Source of the DNA: Clostridia bacterium
GTDB lineage: Bacteria; Bacillota; Clostridia; Christensenellales; Borkfalkiaceae
Direction: 5' to 3'
DNA: 32,984 bases
Assembly: GCA_900767195.1 (NCBI GenBank)
Contig: CAAFYG010000060.1
Span: 1-32,984, forward strand
The notes under the pieces are model-generated. The model was not told the DNA's origin. It saw nothing but the letters and a program-made list of their open reading frames with translations, and did no database searches. The position numbers and the translations under genes were made by a program. Numbering within the stretch: the stretch's first letter is position 1; each line of letters starts with the position of its first letter. Below, piece after piece: positions 26,194-32,858 of the stretch.

Positions 26194-26222
26194 TTGACTT
26201 TTTCGTTTATTTATAGTAAAAT
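26194..26222 (+). promoter_or_regulatory. Sigma-A promoter of rny
   Basis: TTGACT (26194-26199), a 17-base spacer and TAAAAT (26217-26222), about 88 bases before the rny start. It separates rny from the ftsK-nadE operon. Confidence 0.8.
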
Positions 26223-26309
26223 AGAAAGTGAAGTTGCCGCACGCGCCGAAAAAGACGCAATGCGAAAATTTCAGAATAAACAATATTTCAGTAATACAGG
26301 AGGCATGAA

Positions 26310-27932
26310 ATGAATTTATTATCTTTCGGCGTCCTGTTTCTCAACGTAAGTGTCGGAGTATTTATCGGTAGTTTGGCAGGAGCGGCGGCACTCGTCGCTG
26401 CTTTGGCGGCGATCCTTTTTGCCGTTTACAAAAAAAAGAATGCCGAAAGAGAAATCGGCGAAGCGAACGCGGAAGCGGGGCGCATCGTCGGGGACGCAAA
26501 AGCGGAAGCGGGAAAAATCACGGCGCAGGCGCGCGAAGAAAGTAAGCGCGTCCTGAAAGAAGCGATTTTAGAGGCTAAGGAACAGGATCTTAAGTTACGC
26601 AACGATTTCGATCGTGAAACCAAGGAAAAACGCGCGGAGTTGCAGCGCGCAGAGCAGCGCTTAACGCAGAAAGAGGACGCACTCGATAAAAAAATCGAAG
26701 CGCTCGACGATCAGAAAGCGAAAATCGAAGCGCATGAAGAACAGCTCGGCGCATTGCAGCAAAAGCTCGATTCGCAGCACGAACTTATGGTGCAGGAACT
26801 CGAACGCGTGGCGCAGCTCACCCGCGACGAAGCGAAAAAGGCGCTCACCGAAGAAATTCTCGATGAAACGCGCCACGAAGTGGCGAAAGACGTGCGCGAA
26901 ATGGAGCAGCAAGCCAAAGACGAAGCTGAAATCCACGCCAAAAAGCTGATTGCGCTCGCCATTCAGAAATGTTCGGCAGATCAGGCTTCCGAACTTACCG
27001 TGTCGGTTGTTCCGCTTCCCAGCGACGATATGAAAGCGCGTATCATCGGCAGAGAGGGGCGCAATATCCGCGCCATCGAAAACGCCACGGGCATCGAACT
27101 CATTATCGATGATACCCCGGAAGTGGTAATTTTGTCCGGCTTCGATCCCGTACGCAGAGAAATCGCGCGGGTATCGCTTGAAAGACTGATTGCCGACGGG
27201 CGCATTCATCCGGCTCGCATCGAAGAAACGGTAGAAAAAGTCGCGCGGGATATCGACGTGCAAATCCGCGAAGCGGGCGAAGCGGCGGTATACGAAGTGG
27301 GCATTTTCGGGCTTCACCCCGAGCTTGTGAAACTCATCGGCAGATTGAAATTCCGCACAAGCTACGGTCAGAACGTGTACAAGCACTCTATCGAAGTTGC
27401 TACGCTTGCGGGGCTTATGGCAGCCGAGTTGGGGCTTGACGTAAACTTTGCCAAGCGCGCGGGACTTCTGCACGATATCGGCAAAGCCGTGGATCAGGAA
27501 CAGGAAGGAACGCACATTCAGATCGGCGCGGAACTTGCCAAAAAGTATAAAGAGAACGCGAATATCGTAAACGCGATCATGGCTCACCATGGCGACGTAG
27601 AGCCGAAAACCATTGAAGCGGTGCTGATACAGGCGGCCGACGCAATTTCGGGCGCACGTCCGGGTGCGAGAAGAGAAACCGGCACAAACTACGTGAAGCG
27701 GCTCGAACGGCTCGAAGCGATCGCAAGCTCGTTTCCGGGCGTTGATAAGAGCTACGCGATACAGGCGGGGCGCGAAGTGCGCGTAATCGTGAAACCGGAA
27801 CAGGTAGACGACGCGCAGGCGCTGTTCCTTTCGAAAGACATTGCAAAGAAGATTGAATCGGAGCTTGAATACCCGGGGCAGATCAAAGTCAACGTCATCC
27901 GCGAATTCAGAAGCGTAGAATACGCGAAATAA
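26310..27932 (+). CDS. rny: Ribonuclease Y
   Basis: Membrane-anchored endoribonuclease that starts mRNA decay in Firmicutes. It has 540 residues. A hydrophobic segment (about 10-38) is followed by a long charged coiled coil (about 40-215). A KH domain carries IIGREGRNIRAIENATG, and an HD domain carries the metal-binding HD at 388-389 in LLHDIGKAVDQE and MAHHGDVEP further on; RPGARRE and the YAIQAGREVRVIVKP segment close the protein. Start ATG at 26310 lies 7 bases after GGAGG; an overlapping ATG at 26306 opens only a tiny frame. Confidence 0.97.
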   Translation: MNLLSFGVLFLNVSVGVFIGSLAGAAALVAALAAILFAVYKKKNAEREIGEANAEAGRIVGDAKAEAGKITAQAREESKRVLKEAILEAKEQDLKLRNDFDRETKEKRAELQRAEQRLTQKEDALDKKIEALDDQKAKIEAHEEQLGALQQKLDSQHELMVQELERVAQLTRDEAKKALTEEILDETRHEVAKDVREMEQQAKDEAEIHAKKLIALAIQKCSADQASELTVSVVPLPSDDMKARIIGREGRNIRAIENATGIELIIDDTPEVVILSGFDPVRREIARVSLERLIADGRIHPARIEETVEKVARDIDVQIREAGEAAVYEVGIFGLHPELVKLIGRLKFRTSYGQNVYKHSIEVATLAGLMAAELGLDVNFAKRAGLLHDIGKAVDQEQEGTHIQIGAELAKKYKENANIVNAIMAHHGDVEPKTIEAVLIQAADAISGARPGARRETGTNYVKRLERLEAIASSFPGVDKSYAIQAGREVRVIVKPEQVDDAQALFLSKDIAKKIESELEYPGQIKVNVIREFRSVEYAK

Positions 27933-27945
27933 GAAAAAAAGAACG

Positions 27946-27983
27946 TACTTTCCCGCCCGAAAAAACGGCGGGAGAGTATTTCT
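27946..27983 (+). terminator. Intrinsic terminator after rny
   Basis: TACTTTCCCGCC (27946-27957) pairs with GGCGGGAGAGTA (27967-27978) as a 12-bp stem with one G-T pair, followed by TTTCTT. Confidence 0.8.
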
Positions 27984-28036
27984 TGTAAAAAATCGAAAAA
28001 TTTTCGGTGTTTTATGAAAAAAGGCGTTTTTTCGGC

Positions 28037-28065
28037 TTGACAAATTTTCCTTTTTGCATTATAAT
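28037..28065 (+). promoter_or_regulatory. Consensus sigma-A promoter of tRNA-Thr
   Basis: TTGACA (28037-28042), 17 bases, TATAAT (28060-28065): both hexamers match the consensus exactly, as expected for a stable RNA gene. Confidence 0.92.
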
Positions 28066-28139
28066 AAGCAAGTAATTCTTCGCACGGGAAAGAAAGCGCG
28101 GCGCGCCGCACAAAAATCGGGCGAAGCTCATAAGGCGGT

Positions 28140-28215
<76 letters not shown>

Positions 28216-28218
28216 ATG

Positions 28219-28259
28219 TCCGATTTTCAGTTTTACGCTTGGAAAATCGGATTTTTTTT
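28219..28259 (+). terminator. Intrinsic terminator after tRNA-Thr
   Basis: TCCGATTTTC (28219-28228) and GAAAATCGGA (28242-28251) form a perfect 10-bp stem, followed by a run of T. Confidence 0.9.
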
Positions 28260-28288
28260 ATAACCAAACGAAAAAAGGTAAAATAAAA

Positions 28289-28630
28289 ATGGCAACATCC
28301 GAAGAATTTAAAAATTATATTATCGAATGTCTTTCATCGGCATACGGAGGCGAGATTTCGGGTTTTACCTGCCGCAAAATGATGGGCGAATATCTATTAT
28401 ATAAAAACGGCGTTCTGTTCGGCGGCATTTACGACGATCGCTTTCTCGTAAAAAAAGTTGCCGCAAACGAAAAGTATGCAATGCGGCAGGCAATCCCTTA
28501 CGTCGGCGCGAAACCTATGTTTATGCCCGAAGATACAGAAGACGCCGCAACACTCAAAAATATCGTGGAGGATACGTATTCGTATCTCGCCGCGCCGCCG
28601 CAATGCAAGCAAAGAAAAAAACACTATTAA
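28289..28630 (+). CDS. TfoX N-terminal domain protein
   Basis: A 113-residue protein that matches the TfoX/Sxy N-terminal domain: FTCRKMMGEYLLYKNGVLFGGIYDDRFLVKK is the typical core, followed by AIPYVGAKPMFMPED. There is no C-terminal TfoX domain. In gamma-proteobacteria TfoX controls competence; in Firmicutes these short stand-alone versions have no established role, so competence should not be assumed. A weak AAGGT site precedes ATG. No separate promoter is obvious: it follows the tRNA-Thr terminator directly, and it may depend on read-through. Confidence 0.85.
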   Translation: MATSEEFKNYIIECLSSAYGGEISGFTCRKMMGEYLLYKNGVLFGGIYDDRFLVKKVAANEKYAMRQAIPYVGAKPMFMPEDTEDAATLKNIVEDTYSYLAAPPQCKQRKKHY

Positions 28631-28670
28631 AACTTTTTTAAGAAACAAGATAATTCAACCTCATTAAGGC

Positions 28671-28699
28671 TTGCAAATCCGTCGATTTTGTGGTATGAT
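28671..28699 (+). promoter_or_regulatory. Sigma-A promoter of the kinase-PqqD-peptidase-exporter cassette
   Basis: TTGCAA (28671-28676), 17 bases, TATGAT (28694-28699), with TGG directly before the -10 (extended -10). A second TATAAT overlaps at 28699-28704. It lies about 30 bases upstream of the kinase-like start and sets off the four-gene cassette. Confidence 0.8.
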
Positions 28700-28729
28700 A
28701 TAATCATAGAAATCAAAGGGGAAAGCGGA

Positions 28730-29470
28730 ATGATTTACGAGCTTGCGGGATTACGCGTGAAAATAGAAAACCGTTGTCGCTACACAAGCGAATTTTGCAA
28801 AGACTATTTATCCGAAGATCAGTCGTCGCCCGCGGCATTCGAAGTTGCGGTTACAAACGAGGAATTTTCCACGGAAAAAAAGGAATCCGAGGGGTTTTCC
28901 GATGGGTATATCGAAAACATCTGTCTGTATCGCAGTATCTGTTTGCAGATGCCGAAATACGGCAGATTTTTGTTGCATTCGGCAGTGCTTGAATACAAAA
29001 ATAACGCGTATGCGTTTTTGGGCAGAAGCGGCATCGGCAAGTCCACGCATACCGCTCTTTGGATAAATAACGTAAAAGGTGCGGAAATTTTAAACGGCGA
29101 TAAGCCGATTATCGGTTACAACGAATCCTTAGCGGAAGGCGAAAAATTCATCGCCTACGGCACGCCGTGGAACGGCAAAGAAAATCGCGGCAAAAAGGGG
29201 CAAGCACCCTTGAAAGCCTTGTGCTTTATCGAACGCGCGAAAGAAAATTCCATTGAAAAAATCGGAATAGGCGAAGCGACAGACCGTATTTTTTCACAAA
29301 TTTTGCTGCCTACCGAGCAAGAATCGGCTGAAAAAACGCTTGAAATTATGGATATGTTCGTGCGAACCGTGCCGGCATACGTACTGCATTGCAATATGGA
29401 TATTTCCGCGATGCAAACGTCGTTCCGCGCGCTCGTCGGCAGAGAATTTACAAATAACGATCGGAAATAA
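28730..29470 (+). CDS. HPr-kinase-like P-loop protein of a PqqD cassette
   Basis: A 246-residue cytoplasmic protein starting at ATG 28730, after AAAGGGGAAAGCGG; an in-frame TTG at 28688 overlaps the promoter and is rejected. LLHSAVLEYKN leads into the P-loop GRSGIGKST (98-106), the fold of the C-terminal HPr kinase/phosphorylase domain (PEP-carboxykinase-like). The acidic pair normally after it appears as LNGDKP (121-126), then GTPWNGKE (144-151) and LKALCFIER. There is no N-terminal HPrK regulatory domain, so it is not the canonical Ser-HPr kinase. In paeninodin-type lasso-peptide clusters an HPrK homologue phosphorylates the precursor peptide; by analogy this one may act on a peptide. The PqqD-like gene follows 22 bases later. 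The substrate is unknown. Confidence 0.8.
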   Translation: MIYELAGLRVKIENRCRYTSEFCKDYLSEDQSSPAAFEVAVTNEEFSTEKKESEGFSDGYIENICLYRSICLQMPKYGRFLLHSAVLEYKNNAYAFLGRSGIGKSTHTALWINNVKGAEILNGDKPIIGYNESLAEGEKFIAYGTPWNGKENRGKKGQAPLKALCFIERAKENSIEKIGIGEATDRIFSQILLPTEQESAEKTLEIMDMFVRTVPAYVLHCNMDISAMQTSFRALVGREFTNNDRK

Positions 29471-29492
29471 ACGCAATAAAGAGGGCGAAAAC

Positions 29493-29756
29493 ATGAAAAT
29501 CAAAGAAGGATTTATTATCAGACAGGTAGGCGGCGAAAATATCGTAGTGCCTATCGGCAAAACGGGCAAAGACTTTCACGGTATGATCAAGCTCAACGAC
29601 AGCGGCGCGTTTTTGTGGCGCTTCTTCACGCAGGATCACACGGAAGAAGAAGCCGTCGCCGCGCTTTTAGGCGAATACGAAGTAGACGAAGCAACGGCAA
29701 AAGCGGACGTTGCGGCGTTTGTGAAAACGCTGAACGATCCTCGTTTCGTTGATTAA
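29493..29756 (+). CDS. PqqD-like peptide-binding domain protein
   Basis: An 87-residue stand-alone PqqD-fold protein (RiPP recognition element type). ATG at 29493 follows AAAGAGGGCGAAA. Seen: GFIIRQVGGENIVVPIG strands, the hallmark LNDSGAFLWRFF (34-45), then a helix with DHTEEEAVAALLGEYEVDEATAKADVAAFVKTL, matching the PqqD three-helix winged fold. Such domains bind the leader of a precursor peptide and deliver it to a modifying enzyme. It sits between the kinase-like gene and the S26-type peptidase, which suggests it presents a peptide to one or both. No precursor is encoded next to it. Confidence 0.85.
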   Translation: MKIKEGFIIRQVGGENIVVPIGKTGKDFHGMIKLNDSGAFLWRFFTQDHTEEEAVAALLGEYEVDEATAKADVAAFVKTLNDPRFVD

Positions 29757-29772
29757 AAGAGAGTAAACGGCG

Positions 29773-30252
29773 GTGGAAGAAACGAAAAAACTCACGATCG
29801 AAGAATTGATCGCAGAGGAAGGAAAATACGTAGGACCTACGGTAGGCGTTAGCATGTTGCCAATGCTGAAATCCGGGCGCGACAGCGTGGTGATTGTAAA
29901 AAAAGAAGCGCAGTTGAAGCCTTTAGACGTCGCGCTGTATAAACGCGGCGAAAAATACGTGCTGCACCGCGTGATCTCGGTAATCGAAGGCGGATATATC
30001 ATCCGCGGCGATAATTGCTATACCGATGAAAAAATTCCGGAAAGCGCGGTTTTTGGCGTTCTTTCGGAATATTTCCGCGAAAACGAGCGGATCGATTGCG
30101 CCACCGACGAAAAATATCTTCGCTACGCAAAAAAGCGCGTAAAAAATTATCGGTTGCGTCGATTTTTCGTGCTGCCGTATCTTCGGTGCCGCGGCTTAGC
30201 CGCGCGCGCATATCATAAGATTTTCAAGCGTAAAAACAGCGAAATAAAATAG
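29773..30252 (+). CDS. Soluble S24/S26-type serine peptidase (SipW-like Ser-His)
   Basis: A 159-residue protein from GTG at 29773, with GAGAG upstream. It matches the signal peptidase I/LexA-like fold: GVSMLPML gives the nucleophile S27, DSVVIVKK is box C, KYVLHRVISV places H65 where bacterial signal peptidases have lysine (as in SipW and archaeal/ER types), and YIIRGDN (75-81) is box E. There is no hydrophobic N- or C-terminal segment, unlike typical SipW. The C-terminus is strongly basic and could bind a membrane or peptide. Context suggests it removes a leader from a peptide before export by the next gene. Its stop abuts the exporter start. Confidence 0.8.
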   Translation: MEETKKLTIEELIAEEGKYVGPTVGVSMLPMLKSGRDSVVIVKKEAQLKPLDVALYKRGEKYVLHRVISVIEGGYIIRGDNCYTDEKIPESAVFGVLSEYFRENERIDCATDEKYLRYAKKRVKNYRLRRFFVLPYLRCRGLAARAYHKIFKRKNSEIK

Positions 30253-31980
30253 ATGAAAATAACGGGAAATAAAAGCGTGAAAGAGCAGGAAACGGCAAGG
30301 GGAAAGGCGTGGTTGAAGCGGGAAATGCGCCCGTATCGGCTGCCGGTAATATTTCTTGCGGGGTTGACGGTAACGGCAATCTTGCTTTCGCTCGCGTTTT
30401 CCTATCTGATCCGCTACGTTATCAATAGCGCGGCGAGCGGCGAAACGAAAAAGATGTGGTTATTTTCGGGCATTTGCGCCTCGATCGCCATTTTCAGAAC
30501 GCTTTTGCAAATCGTCCGTTCGTATTATTCCGAGCGCTGCAAAGCGAAAATTACCGTAGGACTGAGAACCCGCCTGTTTCAAAAATTGCTTTGCGCAGAT
30601 TATTCCGAAGCGGAAAAATACCACAGCGGCGATTTACTCAATCGTTTCACATCCGACGTGGCGGAAGTTGCGAATATGAGCGTGAGTATTCTGCCTGCAT
30701 TCGCGGGAATGTTCGCGCAATGTATCGGCGCAATCGCCGCGCTTTTAATGCTCGATCCGTTGTTCACGGCGATTTTTGCCGCCGGAGGCTTGATTGTCAT
30801 CGGCGTTTCCGTGATATTCCGCAAAGCTTCGAAAAAATTCCATAAGCAGCTTACCGAAGCGGATGGCAAAAGCCGCTCGTTCATACAGGAAGGCATTTCT
30901 TCGCTTCTCACAATCAAAGCCTACGGCGCGGAAGAGCGCACGGCAGAAAAGTCGCAAGGACTTCTCACGGGTTATTATTCGGCGCGTATGAAAAAAAATC
31001 GCTTAAACGTTGCTCTCGGCGGCTCATTTTCGGTGCTGTCCGCACTTTCGCAGGTATTCGCGGTGGTGTGGTGCAGCGTGCAGATTATAAAAAGCGGCAG
31101 CTCGGATTACGGCTCGATTTTATCCGTGATTATGCTTTTAAGCCAGTTGCAACAGCCGCTTACGTCGTTTTCGGCGGTACTTCCCGCCGTTTATTCCCGT
31201 GCCGCCGCAGCGGAACGCCTTTCCGAAACGGACGATATTCCTTCGGAAAATCTCAAAAAACGCGCTCGTAAAGAAAGCGAAAAGCAATACTCCGATGCGG
31301 AAAATATTCTTTTCGAAAATATCGAATTTGCATATAACGGCAGAGATAAAACGCTTTGCGGCGGCACGGCGCGCGCCCCGCTTCATAAAGTCACGTGCGT
31401 CACAGGGCAGTCCGGATCGGGAAAAAGCACGCTTTTTAAGTTGCTTTTAAGCGTTTATAAGCCGCAAAACGGCGGAGTTTACTTTGAAAACGATAAAAAC
31501 GCTGTGAAAACAAAAACGCCAGTCACGGCGCTTTATCGCGATTTATTCGCTTACGTGCCCCAGGGAAATTTTCTTTTTTCCGGCACGATTTACGAAAATT
31601 TAACGTTTTTCTGCGCGAACACCATATCCGAAAAAGCGATCCGCCGTGCGCTTGAAAATGCCTGCGCTACGTTCGTTTACGATTTGCCGGAGGGGCTTTC
31701 TACATCGCTTCGCGAACGCGGCGGCGGACTTTCCGAAGGGCAGCTTCAAAGGCTTGCCGTGGCGCGCGCTCTCCTTTCCGATCGCCCGATTTTGCTTCTT
31801 GATGAAGCCACGAGCGCACTCGATGCCGACACGGAAAAACGGCTCTTATGCAACGTTAAAGTCATGAAAGAAAAAACGTGTATTATCGTAACGCACCGCC
31901 CCGCCGCGCTTGAAATCGCCGATGCGATCATTCATGTCGAAAAAGGGATGATCGCTTCTAAAATCGTAGCAAAATCGTAA
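30253..31980 (+). CDS. ABC exporter, fused permease and ATPase
   Basis: A 575-residue half-transporter of the ABCB/MsbA-like exporter type, expected to act as a homodimer. About six membrane helices occupy residues 25-310. The ATPase has Walker A GQSGSGKST (385-393), Q-loop YVPQGNF, signature LSEGQ (493-497), Walker B LLLDE (D517-E518), the D-loop SALD and the H-loop IVTHRP. No N-terminal C39 peptidase is present, so leader cleavage would have to come from another protein, such as the S26-type peptidase upstream. ATG at 30253 directly follows the preceding TAG. Cargo is unknown; a modified peptide is the contextual guess. Confidence 0.9.
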   Translation: MKITGNKSVKEQETARGKAWLKREMRPYRLPVIFLAGLTVTAILLSLAFSYLIRYVINSAASGETKKMWLFSGICASIAIFRTLLQIVRSYYSERCKAKITVGLRTRLFQKLLCADYSEAEKYHSGDLLNRFTSDVAEVANMSVSILPAFAGMFAQCIGAIAALLMLDPLFTAIFAAGGLIVIGVSVIFRKASKKFHKQLTEADGKSRSFIQEGISSLLTIKAYGAEERTAEKSQGLLTGYYSARMKKNRLNVALGGSFSVLSALSQVFAVVWCSVQIIKSGSSDYGSILSVIMLLSQLQQPLTSFSAVLPAVYSRAAAAERLSETDDIPSENLKKRARKESEKQYSDAENILFENIEFAYNGRDKTLCGGTARAPLHKVTCVTGQSGSGKSTLFKLLLSVYKPQNGGVYFENDKNAVKTKTPVTALYRDLFAYVPQGNFLFSGTIYENLTFFCANTISEKAIRRALENACATFVYDLPEGLSTSLRERGGGLSEGQLQRLAVARALLSDRPILLLDEATSALDADTEKRLLCNVKVMKEKTCIIVTHRPAALEIADAIIHVEKGMIASKIVAKS

Positions 31981-32050
31981 ATTGAAGGCGGAAAAATTAA
32001 AAAAAATTGCTCCGCGAATAAAATTTTTTCGGAATAAGGCAGAAAAACGC

Positions 32051-32079
32051 TTGACTATTTTTCGATATGTAAGTATAAT
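32051..32079 (+). promoter_or_regulatory. Sigma-A promoter of the tRNA-Pro pair
   Basis: TTGACT (32051-32056), 17-base spacer, TATAAT (32074-32079), 32 bases before the first tRNA. Confidence 0.9.
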
Positions 32080-32110
32080 AGTTTATGCTGCTTGAAGAAA
32101 GCGGAAGTAT

Positions 32111-32187
32111 TGAGGCATAGCGCAGTTTGGTAGCGCGCTTGGTTAGGGACCAAGAGGTCGTGGGTTCAAGTCCCGTTGCCTCAACCA
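32111..32187 (+). tRNA. tRNA-Pro (anticodon AGG)
   Basis: A 77-base cloverleaf with acceptor stem TGAGGCA/TGCCTCA, discriminator A and encoded CCA. The anticodon stem CTTGG/CCAAG closes TTAGGGA, with anticodon AGG at 32145-32147. The D-arm stem GCGC/GCGC matches the neighbouring tRNA-Pro. The T-stem has two G-T pairs. The A34 anticodon implies possible inosine editing. Confidence 0.92.
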
Positions 32188-32191
32188 AAAG

Positions 32192-32221
32192 AAAGTCCAC
32201 ATACGTATTTATGTGGACTTT
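32192..32221 (+). other. Perfect hairpin between the two tRNA-Pro genes
   Basis: AAAGTCCACATA (32192-32203) and TATGTGGACTTT (32210-32221) form a perfect 12-bp stem with a 6-base loop. There is no clean T-run after it, so it is a weak terminator or an RNA-processing structure. Confidence 0.7.
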
Positions 32222-32229
32222 CACATTAT

Positions 32230-32305
32230 CGAGGCGTAGCGCAGTTGGTAGCGCGCAGCGTTCGGGACGCTGAGGTCGTGGGTTCGAACCCCGTCGCCTC
32301 GACCA
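32230..32305 (+). tRNA. tRNA-Pro (anticodon CGG)
   Basis: A 76-base cloverleaf with acceptor stem CGAGGCG/CGCCTCG, discriminator A and encoded CCA. The anticodon stem CAGCG/CGCTG closes TTCGGGA, with anticodon CGG at 32263-32265. It closely resembles the preceding tRNA-Pro in the D- and T-arms, so the pair probably arose by duplication. Confidence 0.95.
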
Positions 32306-32335
32306 CAATAGGCGAACAAAATAGATATTTGCCCG

Positions 32336-32363
32336 AAAAAGTCCGATGTCATCGGACTTTTTT
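32336..32363 (+). terminator. Intrinsic terminator after the tRNA-Pro pair
   Basis: AAAAAGTCCGAT (32336-32347) and ATCGGACTTTTT (32351-32362) form the stem with a very short loop, ending in a T run. Confidence 0.85.
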
Positions 32364-32427
32364 CGCATATAAAAGCGTGTAAAAAAGTATCCATTTCCAT
32401 AGATGCAAATTGAGCCTTTTTCCGTAA

Positions 32428-32443
32428 GCGACGGGGTTTGAAC
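32428..32443 (-). repeat. Inverted partial copy of the tRNA-Pro T-arm/3' region
   Basis: Read on the minus strand, these 16 bases (GTTCAAACCCCGTCGC) match 32282-32297 of tRNA-Pro(CGG) at 15 of 16 positions, covering the T-loop, 3' T-stem and start of the acceptor stem. They lie about 125 bases beyond the tRNA, reversed. They could be a tRNA remnant or a recombination site. Confidence 0.5.
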
Positions 32444-32496
32444 AAGCGCAATCAAAAAATTTTCTTAAAAAGGCAGGACATCTACATAAAAAATTT

Positions 32497-32530
32497 GGTG
32501 TATAGCGTAAAAAACTATACGCCTTTTTTT
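32497..32530 (+). terminator. Orphan intrinsic terminator
   Basis: GGTGTATAG (32497-32505) pairs with CTATACGCC (32515-32523) with one G-T pair, followed by seven T. No gene is recognised between the tRNA terminator at 32363 and this one. It may end a small RNA or act as a leader attenuator for the gene at 32559. Confidence 0.75.
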
Positions 32531-32558
32531 ATGCAAAAAAAACAGGAGAATAGAGATT

Positions 32559-32849
32559 ATGGATTTAACGGAAAATTTAAACCTTATAGGTTATTCGATG
32601 ACGGAAAACAGGCAACTTAAAAATATTGACGAAGTGGCAGAGTTTATTTGCAAGAACGGAAAGCACGGCGATGTAACAATAAAGAATAACGGCGAGCCGT
32701 TTATCACGACGATAGGGATATACCTCGACAAGGTAGCCGATATAAGATACCGCGCGCAGTTAATGCCGGTTTTAGCGAAAAAGCAAAAAACGCTTTTTTC
32801 GGGAATAAATAAGGTCAGCGAAACGAACGAAGACGATTTTACACGGTGA
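32559..32849 (+). CDS. Hypothetical small protein, possibly of an integrated element
   Basis: A 96-residue protein, ATG at 32559 after CAGGAGAATAGAG, a good binding site. I do not recognise a named family. It is predicted soluble: DLTENLNLIGYSMTENRQL, then KNIDEVAEFICKNGKHGDVTI, a segment GEPFITTIGIYLDKVADI and a charged C-terminus. It follows the orphan terminator and is 9 bases from the next partial gene. Codon choice (ATA, AGG, AGA) differs from the housekeeping genes upstream, which hints at acquired DNA. No function is assigned. Confidence 0.7.
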   Translation: MDLTENLNLIGYSMTENRQLKNIDEVAEFICKNGKHGDVTIKNNGEPFITTIGIYLDKVADIRYRAQLMPVLAKKQKTLFSGINKVSETNEDDFTR

Positions 32850-32858
32850 ATATGAGAA

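Noticed and set aside
26661..28043. 460-codon minus-strand ORF
   Set aside because: It is a shadow of rny and its downstream region, F/H/R-rich and without motifs; rny on the plus strand is certain.
28289..28630. Natural competence system suggested by the TfoX-like protein
   Set aside because: Only a stand-alone TfoX N-terminal domain is present, with no competence genes nearby, so the link is unsupported.
31997..32455. Minus-strand ORF of 152 codons and the overlapping 32221-32451 frame
   Set aside because: They run antisense through the two tRNA-Pro genes and give the familiar spurious peptides of tRNA complements (GSNPRPQRPERC, GLEPTTSW types). Not genes.
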